A DNA stretch of 64,000 nucleotides from Setophaga petechia (lineage: Eukaryota; Chordata; Aves; Passeriformes; Parulidae), in assembly GCA_024362935.1 (NCBI GenBank), contig JANCRA010000003.1:9414001-9478000 (forward strand), written 5' to 3'. Below, one piece after another: positions 1 to 20,700 of the stretch (position 1 is the stretch's first letter; each line of letters opens with the position of its first letter). The notes under the pieces are model-generated. The model saw nothing but the letters and a program-made list of their open reading frames with translations, did not search any database and was not told the origin of the DNA. Made by a program: the position numbers and the translations under genes.

Positions 1-9720
<9,720 letters not shown>

Positions 9721-9831
9721 GAACACTGTCCTGGCAACTGGAAGTGATGGATTCTGTGAAGACTAAAGAGGCAGTGCTCAGTGTTTCTGGCTGCCTGTTC
9801 TTTGGGAGTTGGGGTTGAGGTTTTTCAGGGT

Positions 9832-9876
9832 TTCCTTTTTTCTTCTTTTTTTTCTTTTTTCTTTTTTTTTTTTTTA
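9832..9876 (+). repeat. Pyrimidine-rich tract in 3' UTR
   Basis: A nearly pure T/C run of about 45 nt, lying about 110 nt downstream of the CCDC85C stop codon. In the transcript it would be a long U-rich stretch of the kind bound by PTB, HuR or TIA1 proteins (general knowledge). No function is shown here. Confidence 0.7.
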
Positions 9877-12250
9877 ACAATTTTTTGTAACAATAGTGTA
9901 AATATGGCAGCTAAAGGCCTGATTTCCAGGCTGTGGTGCTCTGGAGCTACTGTTCACCGGGTAACCATCCAATAATGCCAGACTTGCATCATTTTTATTG
10001 TAGTTCATACCTGCTTTGTTGTAATGGTCTGTTTGTAGAATTAACTAACTCAAGAGAATTTCTAAGAGGAACAAGAAGAACCCTTAACCTGCAGAGAAGT
10101 CACCATTTGTATTGCTCCTGTCTACCTGCTTGTCTGTGATTCGTAGCCAGGTTAGTGGCTCCAGGCAGCCAAGGAAAAAGCAATTCAAATTCATTGGCTT
10201 ACTGCCTGCCAAGTTCATGAGCTGCTGACACTTTTTTTGGAGGTCCTTATTTTGAAGAATGACATGCAACTGTTTTCACAAGGCTCTGTGTAAAATACTG
10301 AGTGGCAAGCTAAAAACACTTGTACTGCCCTACATTGTACTCGTCACACAAGTGTACATAAAGGCTAAGACTCCATATCAGGTGATAATGAACAATTTTT
10401 CATGATCAAATGACACAAGATTTCTACAGAAGTAATGTGAATGAAATCACTTAGCCACACAACAGTATCCCTACAAAATGACAACACTTTTCTTGTAAAG
10501 CTTTCACTATGAAATAATTCAGCAGAAACTACTATCCTGACAGTGCTTATGGCTTTCACAGGATCTTCAAAAGCAGCTCATCTTTCACATAAGGAAGATT
10601 TGGGGTGGGTTTTTTTAATGTTCTTGCTGGATCCCTCACCTATAATGGTTCCTATGTAAGGTAACCAAACAGCAACCTTGCAGAGCTGAATAAAAACTCC
10701 ATAAACACAGCCTGTCAGGTGAGACTACTTCCTGCCATTCAAGCTTTATTTTTGTTAATGAACCAAAACAAGTGGGTTTTGCTTCTTCAAATGGTTGTAT
10801 ATAAAATAATGGGACTTATATTTTGCTATTGTGGAGTAGCTGCCTGTGTAGTTGTAAGAATTTGACTCCCTCCTTTTCCAAGTTGTCACAGCAGCTGTCC
10901 CTGTATTTCATTAGATGTTCTTTCCCAATAGTCCAAGGAAGTGGGGCTTTGTTTTTAGAACTCATTGGTGTAAAATAATTTTAAAGACAGGCATGTAAAA
11001 AGATCAAAGCCTCCTCTTCAAAAGTTGCATCGATTTTAGTCATGAGTTATAAGATGTAATGACTCAAACACCATTACTTTTTTTTTGTTCCCTACAAGAA
11101 TCAGTCAGAGCTACAGACAGCTCTATCAGCTGGACAGGTTCTTCCTCTAAATTAATTTGTTCTACCGGTTGAGTTGTTGACTTGTGGTATTGTATTACAT
11201 GGAGCACTGATACAATACCAAGGAACCCATGTGGTTTATCATGAATTATGAAAGATAATTGGTCCCGTGGTGTACAATAAACTACAGCTGCCTGGCTGAA
11301 GAATTTGCAGTGTCAGAGCTGAAACCTGTAACCACTAAAAAATAGAGAAGGAATGCAACCAAAATACAAAATAACCAGTAAGAGTAAGCACCACTTCATT
11401 ATTCATCGCAGAAACATAACAGCTGAGTAGGTTATTTAAAAATAACCAAGAACCACCCCCAAAACACAAGTGCATACTCTCACTCACACACCCACCAGTA
11501 GATTATTTCCTACTACTGCTCAGTCAGTGAACACTGAGCTAGATAGCTCTCAGTCTAATAGTATTTACATCCCATGGAGTCTGGAAAAATCCATTCTAGA
11601 GCCTGTCTCCTTTAAGCATCTTTAGAGGATTCTGGATTTCCTCCTCTTTGGTTTTTATTTTGTCCTCCAGTTTCTAGTCACCATTGGTGATTACTTGTCT
11701 TCCTCCTGTACAATTTATACATTGAGATTTCTGTAACAGAAAAGGTGATGTAAAGCAGAGCATCATTATTCCTTAACATCTGAAGCCAAAATGAGTGTTA
11801 CTTTAAATCTGTCTGCTTGAAAGCCCATTTTAACTTCGGTGGCATCTGATTGCTGGATTAAGCAGAGAGTTGAGGTATATTTGGAACAAGGTTGATTTGT
11901 GTCAGTGAATTTTAACTGAAGCAACACAAGCGTTGCCAGCACTTGGAGAGAGTAAATTGTGTTCATGACATGCTTGCTATTGAAGGGGTATATGTGGCTT
12001 TTAGCAGGTCCTCTCACAAAACAAGAGCTGTACTCATCAGATTACTAGTCTCACCACTATGTAATTCCCACTCAAATATTCCCTGCTCTCAAATCTCTCT
12101 CAAAATCTATTCATTGACTTCAAGCAAAGCTTGTTTTGTTCCACCTGCAGATCTCACCTACAAGGGAAACAGTGCTGCAATTGAGGTCAATTAGCCCTGC
12201 AAATCCTGAAGAGCCACTTTATAGGGTAGCCAGCAGTTCAGCTGAACAAA

Positions 12251-12271
12251 CTTCATACTCATAGTATGAAG
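12251..12271 (+). other. Perfect 9-bp inverted repeat, 3-nt loop
   Basis: CTTCATACT, a CAT loop, then AGTATGAAG pair perfectly. It lies in the predicted CCDC85C 3' UTR and would form a short hairpin in RNA. It is too short to be a microRNA precursor. Confidence 0.6.
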
Positions 12272-13302
12272 ATTTTAAAGATTTTATTTATCATCTTTAA
12301 TGTAAGATGGCAGTGCTGTACCTTGCAGTGTTACTGTTTAGGGGTTTTTAGGCTTGCCAATCTTCATACTTATTCAATTTGAGCTATAAAATGTCTTCCT
12401 GGGGTAAAATGATGCTCAATGACTTTACAGGATGACTTGGGTGCTGAATTTTCAGCTGTCTAAATAGAAATTTTATATGCATATTTAAATTCACTTACCT
12501 ATGCGCTCAGTATTCAGTGAAAACTACCTGAGTTTTGTACATGAAGTTGGAGGGGAGCATCCCTTGCAATAGTGGCCATTAAATTCATATATTTCTTCAA
12601 GATAATTTCTTCAAGATTGAAGCCCTGGGTTCTGCAATCCTCTGGCAAAGAAAGCATCCACTGTTTACAAATGGACTTTGCTTGCTTAAGGAAAGTAAAA
12701 TCACATCCTTGACTTTTGTTGGAGTGACTGGAGTAAGCAGTGTTTCCCTACCAGTTCCTGAAATGCTGCAGTGTAACCAGCTTCAGTTGGCTCTTCGCAC
12801 CTTGATAAGACTGCTGAGCACAACCTTGTTTGAGAATGGCACATTTTTATCCAAATATTAGATATTAAATGAAATCAGTGTTAAAGTGACCTTTTATCTT
12901 TCTAGAAGCTGGGGGGGAAGAGTACTACTGATCTTTTTCAAAGTGCATGACTGTAAAGTGATAAAATTGTATATTTTTCATAATGTGGGGAAAGTCTATT
13001 TGTGCTGCTTTAGAAATCAGTTTAAAGTTTGATTTCTGTTAAACCTGTGATCTTACAGCCCTGCTATATTTTCTGTATATGATTTACAAAGAACTGGAAA
13101 AGTTAGCACCTGCTGTTGTGTATATAGCAAAATTCTTTAGACCTTAGCACGCGTTTTTACCTATTATTGAACCACTCTGGCTTTTTTGGGGAAGGAAAGT
13201 AATAGTACAGTTTTTTTTGATAATGTGTGTAAAACATTCTTTTGAAATATTTTAGTAAAAATGAAGTAAGAGATTGATTGTGATAGTGTATACTTCTAGC
13301 TG

Positions 13303-13333
13303 AATAAAATAAAATACATTCTTTTTAAATAAA
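13303..13333 (+). terminator. CCDC85C: Poly(A) signal cluster, CCDC85C distal end
   Basis: Three AATAAA hexamers sit at 13303, 13308 and 13328 on the plus strand. They lie about 3.6 kb after the CCDC85C stop and just short of the convergent CCNK 3' end. Cleavage is expected within about 30 nt. Confidence 0.6.
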
Positions 13334-13424
13334 CTGATGAGTAAGATTTGGGAGACCACTGCTGAAATATCTTGGAGTAATCATAGTTATGACCTCTGAA
13401 CTAAGATTAAAAACCTGGAAAACC

Positions 13425-14129
13425 ACTAAATTCAGAACCAATTTTATTTGGGTAGAGTGAACAAAGTAGTCCCATTTATAACTATGATGTACATCACAGT
13501 AGGCTGTTACATTCAGACTTTCACACTTAGAAAATATATATATTATGTACAGGAATTTGCAAATAGGTGTAAACATACAATATTTTAAGATACCAGTACA
13601 TTCCAAACCAAAACTATCAGCAAGGCAAACACCTCAAAATTATTCCAGTCAGCTAGCATTCAGAATCTCTCTTAAATAAAGCAGCTTTTATGCTTGACAT
13701 CGTGTTGGTTTACTTACTATTAAAAATGAAGTTTCTTATTATAGATCAAATATCATAGTATCTGGCTATTTTGATATTTAAAAATAGGCACTGATTTCTA
13801 GAAGGAAATTTTCTTCTTACTGATATAATTGAGCCAATATGGCTGGTTTTGCTAGTACAAAGTAATCCAGTGCTGGAATAAGTCAAGACAATTTAAGTTT
13901 AAGTCAAATGTATAAAGTTAGAATAGATACTGCAAAGCTGATTAAAATCTAGAAGCCTATATAACTCACCATAAACCATACTGCAAACAGATCAGCTAAA
14001 TTTTCATTTAATCTCGTTTCTTCATCTAAATTATACAGATTACCCTCCTCTTCATCTTTACAATGTAGGTTTTGGCTATCTACTCCTGCCTAATCAACAT
14101 AAAGGTATATTCGTGCAAATGACCTCATG
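13425..14129 (-). other. CCNK: CCNK 3' UTR (predicted)
   Basis: AT-rich sequence following the cyclin K stop on the minus strand, with no coding exon. It includes one UGUACAUA Pumilio-type site (plus-strand positions 13544-13551). The end is set by the AATAAA at 13443-13448. Confidence 0.55.
13443..13448 (-). terminator. CCNK: Poly(A) signal, CCNK candidate
   Basis: AATAAA on the minus strand (TTTATT on the plus strand), about 680 nt past the CCNK stop. An ATTAAA variant lies closer, at 14007-14012. I favour the canonical hexamer, but either may be used. Confidence 0.5.
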
Positions 14130-14752
14130 CTATCTCATCCATGTAGCACGTCCAAGTCCTGCTACAGGTGGCATACCAGGTGGTGGAATTGGAGGTGGTA
14201 CAGGTGGCTGTCCACCCGGGGGAACAGTAGGAGGGGGGTAACTAGCTGGTGGCATTCCCAGCCCTGGAGGTGGATGAGGTGGCACTGCATGAGTTGGAGG
14301 CAGTCTTGGAGGTGGGAAATTAGGGTTGTATGTAGGCGGAGGAGGATATCCGGGAGTAGGAGGTGGAATATTGGGTGGGGGGAAAGAAGCAGGGGGTGGA
14401 GGTGGAACTGGTGGTGGAGGGTTGGGAGGGTAGACATGAGGATGATATGGTAGATGAGCTGGTGGTCCATAGGCCGGTGGTAAAGCTCCGTATGTTGGTC
14501 CTTCTGTCTTCATCATTGACTGGAGACTCTGATAACCCTCCCCTGACATGTAAGAATTTGTAGTAGACATCCCTGTAATGTAACTGGTGGGGGGTGGGGG
14601 TGGGGGACGATGTGGCAGAGGGGGAGGTTGATGTACTGGGGCAGGATGAGCAGGAGGAGGAATCTGGACCTTTGGCACATCTACTGAGTCCACAGTAGTA
14701 GATTGCTCTGGTTCTCCCATTGAAACTGCTGTTGTCAAAGGAGGCTTGCGCT
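14130..14752 (-). CDS. CCNK: CCNK last coding exon, proline-rich tail (residues 380-586)
   Basis: The acceptor is TTTTCCAG and the stop TAG is at 14130-14132. After [10 protein letters not shown] the exon encodes a very Pro-rich low-complexity tail. It carries the conserved non-proline island [20 protein letters not shown] and the ending GLGRATWMR. The complementary plus strand is correspondingly rich in GGTGG and has long G runs around 14587-14627. Confidence 0.95.
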
Positions 14753-17700
14753 CTGGAAAAGAAAATTTAATTTATTTTTTTGAAGGATAGTGGCATGAAT
14801 AGCTTCTGAACACTTCATATTTTTCCTCCAGTTAGAAAATTGAGTTCTCTTTTGCTAATTTAAGTCTCTTAATGCCATATGGTATCCAGTCAGATCATCT
14901 CAGGTGACTAAAAACCAACTAAGCTGCCTATCAAAGCTTCAAGGTCAGCTTTTCCCATTCTAAAAGTTAAATTCATCTTTCTTACTACTTTTAAATATTG
15001 TTGTACAATCAGCAGAATTAACAGACTGGATGGATGGAATCACAACTTGTGGAATAAAAAGTCATAGGATTCGTGATACCAACAATCTTTAGTTCAGTGC
15101 TTTCACCTTCGTTAGTTCAGACCTCCTTTCTACCTCCTTGGTAGTCCAGGAGGTGGCCTGGGATTACCCTCTGCACTTCACCCGCCTCCCATATTGGGAA
15201 ACATTATTTGAGAACACAGGCCAAAGTCTCAAGTCTTTAATGCTCAGTTCTAAACCTGTTTACCAAAGAAAGAGAAAAAGAAAACCAAAGGGTAAGTAAG
15301 AAGGACATGAAATCTGATCAGCTTTGCCCACTGATTAATTTCAGTGAACTTAGTACCTGACACTCTGGAGAAGTTCATAAAAATATCAGCATTTTACAGA
15401 ATTATAATTAGCCACTTCTGGAAAGAACATGCTTGAAGCAGTCTTCTCTTTAAATAAGAATTGTTTGTTTTCCCTTGTTAATGCAGACATTGTAAAGTAA
15501 GTAATACCACTAGGATTACTAACCTAATGGCAAGCTCTCTGTATGGTCAGAGAGATTATTAGAACAAGTACCAAAAAAGAGTTTGGGACATCTTGGTTGT
15601 ATATATGAGCATCGACAACATTGTTCAATAAGAAAAGCTATTTAGAAACACATGCAGGGCAGTCATTTGTAGTGGCATACTACACTGTCACTGTTAAACA
15701 GAATTGGAGATAAATCCTCCCCCTAGATCACTTGATCAAGATGCATTCTTTGTTTTCACCTGACTTTTCCACAGAGCTGCCCTTTATTTTGATAATGTTT
15801 CAGTGATTGTACAATTACATCCTTGTATAAACAAAGAGGAAAATTTCAGGTAACAAGGGAAATAAATCCATTGCCTGCCTAAGTAGGATTTTAAGAGCAA
15901 AAATGCCCCCTAGGAAAGCCACATAATTAAATCACACAAGGTGGGCATGCTGGCTGTGGTACTCCTGATTTCAGTGACCTCAAGCTCCTAAATTGTAGCA
16001 GGCAATAATTTCCTCGTTTTTGGAACCATTCTGGATGCAAGATGTGCATTCAAGATTTAACAACTGAAGGAATAATGAGCATGGTATTTAGAAAAACTCC
16101 ATTCTTAATTAGATTTTAACAAATGAGAAAAATTGTCCCACTATATTTCAGAGCACTGCTTTTCTCTCTCCTAGTTCTCTTTAGAAGCTGCCATCTTACA
16201 GTTACATTATGGACTATGGGCAGTGAAATATTTACGTCATATTTAAGGGTCACTGGAAGACGACTAAAGCATCAAGGTGCTGGAAGCACATTTTTACAAT
16301 ATTACAGTTTATTTTGCAAACATACAGAATGTGTGTGGTATTAGTGTTCCCTGACAGAAAAAAATCCTCTTTTTAGGTACAGCAAAGAAAGCATCCCCCT
16401 GTGGTGAGGGTTTTTTTTGGTGTTTTTTGTATTGTTGTTTGGAAGTTGCACACCTGCAGAATTCCTGTACGACAGACACAACATGGAAAACTTCCATAGG
16501 ACAGCTGAAGGCTGCTCTAGTAATCCAATGTGGCATCTATCATTTTGAGATCAAGAAGTCCCTTTTAGCCTGCTATTAACAATTAGTTTTCATCTTCTAG
16601 GCCTTTAACTGTTGCAGCTTTGTTTTGCCTTTATCCACCTAGTATAGTCTTGTTTCCATTGTAAGTTTTTTAGTTCTGTCTGGAAAAGCCTGTGCTACTA
16701 CGATGAAATTCCCTCTACAGCTTATCAACTTTGTATTTTTACTTGTCAAGCAGATTAATCAAGGCAACAAACCCCTGCCCCCACCTGAATGAAAAGCAAG
16801 GAAGTTAACAAGAATAAATGTTTTTAAGAAAATAAAAGCTTACCTGGAGGGGGATGTGCAGGAGGTATTGGTGGATGTGAAGTTTCAATTTTAGGAATTT
16901 TAGATGGTGGTGGTGGTTCTAAAAAACATTTGTCAGTTTGTGATTGGTTATTGCTCTGCAGTATTTTCCAAATTCCAACTCTGCTCTCATGATAATGATT
17001 ATCATATAACATTACACTATGCAAAAGTACAGTGGAAATTCTATTTACTAGGTATGTTTAATAAAGAAAACTAAAATCAAGACCTTTACATAAATTAAGT
17101 GGCATCAAGTATTACACAAAAGAACATATGCCTAAAAGTGACTTTGTAATTAGAGACAAACTCCCAAGAACAGTATGTAAGTGAAGATGAGCAAGTGTAT
17201 GCTTTCTAGCCCAAAACTTTAACTTGTAAGTAGTTGGAACAGCTTTCAGAAGCAGCTGACCTTTGCTCAGCTAGGGAAATGTGTGTCAGGAACCAAACAA
17301 AATAGTGATTGGACAGGGAGAAGAGGGAGAAGAGACAGCTGTCTGGAATCTATCTGCAGAGCTACAGGGGAATAAGTGCCAGGCTTCCTTAAGAAGTACA
17401 TCCTAGGATTCTGAACTACTTTGTTCCAAACCAGCAAAGTGAAGAAAAACCCCCAAATAAACAAAATAACCAGGTATGATCACTGCAGTGAGTATACATT
17501 TCTTTCACTACACTATCTATTGACACAAAATGCCTTTTAGTGGCAGCCATGCCAACAACCAATTACAAACATCACTGATTACCAACCACTTACTGTTAGT
17601 GCAGCTATTTAATGACATGGTACCTTCAGTCACTTCAGGGCCTCACAGCTTGCTGAGGAACTATTCCCAAATGATGCATGGAGTTATACATTGAGAGTTG

Positions 17701-20700
17701 ACTAGTTTAGCAAGATTTCTACTGAATTGACTCTATTAAGGAACTCTGGGCAACAGTTATACTCAATTTATTTTAAGTTTTGTAGTTAGGAACATTTTAA
17801 AAACAGTTATTGTATATATTTAAGGTACATTAGCAGGATCAAAATAGTTTAGAACTGCCAAGCCTGTAAGCAGACAAACTAAGTGCATGTCAGCAAATCA
17901 CTTATTCTGGTTTAAACAGTAAAATGGAAGCAACATGAACAGAATATTAATATTTACCTGCTGCCTTTGTTTCTTCTTTTGGAGATACAGCCTGTTTGAA
18001 AATAAAAGAAAAAAATATAAGAATGACACCATTGCAGTCAGTCTTTTCTCCCAGGTAAACAGTGACAGGACAAGAAGAATTGGCCTCAAGTTGTGCCAAG
18101 GGAGGTTTAGATTGGATATGAGGTAAAATTTCTTCATGGAAAGGGTGGTCAGGCATTGGAACAGGCTGCCCACAGAAATGGTTCAATTGCCATCCCTGTA
18201 GGTATTTGGATGATGTGTGGATGTGGCACTTGGGAACATGGTTTAGTGGTAGACTTGACAGTGCTGCATTAATGACTGGAGTCGATGATCTTTGAGATCT
18301 TTTCCAACCCAATGCTTCTATAGTTTCTTATGACAAATGCAAGACGAACAAAGTCAAATCACACTGGGAAAGCCCAGCTTAATTAGCAGAATGAAAAGAC
18401 TGGAAAAATAACAGGTATTTTATATGCAGCATTTCCTGCTGTTCCCATTGCTGAGTATTACATCTCATTTCATGCATTTATCATCCACTGCACACACGTC
18501 ATGGTCCGGTTCACTGCTCACTGAGCTGAAAACAAGAGGCTTGGCCTCCGTTCCCAATTCTGCCTTGACCTGTCACTCAACCTTTGCCAAAATCACTTCA
18601 GGCTCTTATGCTTTATTTACCAGGACAGGAGGGCAGTGAAAATGTTGCACAGCATAAAACATTTCAGAAGCCTTCAGATGGAATGCATAGTATAAAATCC
18701 AAATGTTATGCCAGGAAAAAAATATGTGCACACTGAACAAAACCCACAAACCCTCACATCATCCTTCTAATCACAAATTTTTGGTTGGGTTTTTTATTGT
18801 TTTGTTGGTTGTTCTTTCATTGCAGTTTTATGAAACAACCACAGATAAAGGAATAAAAAAATCTCAGATTACATGGTCCCACTGAGATGACTACTTGATG
18901 GTTTCTGAGAAAAGCAGAGAACTTAACTGAAATTTTAAGTACAACTATATTTAGACTGAATGAGGAAGGCCAGAGGGGTACAGTACATAGCTTCTCTGTC
19001 TTTTCAGTGAAAATGGTTTCTTAAGGGACTGTTTATCTCCAGTAGCTTTACCTGCACAAATTTTTCTGTTTCCTTCATTCCACTTTCCACAGCACACTTC
19101 AATCCAACTTGAACAGTACTTTTCCTTAATTCTTATGGGTATTTGCAAAATTTTTGGTGTCTAATTTTTGCCTGCTTAAGGCAACCTCATTCTTGTATTC
19201 CTTTGATAGTCATTTCAATTTTCCAGACACCATCCAGCTGCTTTCCTGCTTTTTAAGGACAATCTTTATCTTACCATTTCAAACACACAGGTTTTTTTTT
19301 AGTGACTCTCATGGACTCATCTGTTGCCTTCACTTTACTTCGATGGTCTTTTCTTGACTTTCTAGCACTAAATTCCATACCTGTAAAACTGCATCAGCTC
19401 TCCCTGCACTTTCAAATAGAAGCAAATCACTAATTGTTGGAACTTTTTCCTAAAAATCACTTATTTTGTGAAGTCAGTTGATCACTTCAGGTGACAAGCA
19501 ATTCAATTACCGTGCACTTGTTAACATAGAGCAATATTCAAAAAAGAACATCGAGGTACAACATTACAGTAGAACAAGAAACTGGATCAAAATAACTCAT
19601 GACAGAAAAAACAAATACCAATTTAAACTGCATTTATGCTAAAGCAAAAAAAGAGAGTCAAGCAGCCACAATTCTCCAACAACAGCAATTGCTAAAATAG
19701 AGATGAGCATTTATTTGGTCATTCTACTGCACTGTAGTTTGTACTGCCCCAGCCAGAACACCTGAGGGTCATAATGAACAGTAATAAATTATCAACATTA
19801 TCTACTGTCAGGTTGGTGGATATTTAATACTTTCAGCTGAATCTACACAATGGAACTGCTCCTTTACTGCTGTTTCTATGAGCAAATAATTGTCCCCACA
19901 ACAATTTCTAGTTTAATCCAAATGAAAATACTATTTACATCTAATGATTCACCAGTGTATTTTTAGTGAAATTAATTGAAAATTCAAGCATTCTTCACCA
20001 CTGGAGATGTAGAGGATGTGCAGATGCTTTAGACATCTGATACGGGCCTGTAAGTCATGGGCCAATGCCTCAGCTGCTTGAAAGCATCTTGGCTCAGTAG
20101 AAGGCAACGGGAGTCATAAGAGTTCATGTAAATTGAAAATCTGGCCTCAGGAACAAAGTGTATTTCTGTTCTGCACAAACCAAAGGAGAAGTCATGCAAA
20201 GCCCTATTTATAGAAGCAGGTTAAGATTTCAAGTAAGGTTTATAGTGCACCTAACTCAAGAACATTCTAGAAGCACCAAGTAAACCTTTCAAACACCACA
20301 CATCTTATTCTCCCAGACTGCTTTCTGGAAAAAGAACAATTTTGGATCACCACACTTAATTTTCTCAAATTCATGCTGCTTGTGCTGTATTCCTACAAAA
20401 CTCCTTTGAGTTTTGAAACACCCTTTGCTTTTTATTTGTTGTGGCTGCTTACAGTGTATCTAGTATTTTTTCCTGATTATTCGTTGATGGACCTCAAACT
20501 AATTTCAGGAAAAGGTAAGTTTCACTGATGGCTTGACCAGAGGTGACTATTTAAGAACAACAGATACTATCCATGCAAAAGCATCACTTTTTTTCCACAA
20601 GATACTTCATTAACATATGGGATGGGGCAAAATCAGTAATACTGTAATGGTAGATCCTGAATGATCCTAAATTACAGGGATGAACAAGCATTTATAACAA

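Larger units (their letters stand above)
9721..13340 (+). other. CCDC85C: CCDC85C 3' UTR (predicted)
   Basis: This region follows the CCDC85C stop and contains no further coding exon. Canonical AATAAA signals occur at 10689-10694, 11276-11281 and, as a cluster, at 13303-13308, 13308-13313 and 13328-13333. The last cluster is the likely distal end, giving a 3' UTR of about 3.6 kb. The region has four UGUANAUA Pumilio-type motifs, a pyrimidine-rich tract just after the stop (about 9832-9876) and a perfect small inverted repeat at 12251-12271. The exact end is inferred from signals only. Confidence 0.65.

Noticed and set aside
14127..14453. Plus-strand Trp/Arg-rich open frame opposite CCNK
   Set aside because: It is the complement of the proline codons of the CCNK last exon, hence the repetitive W/R composition.
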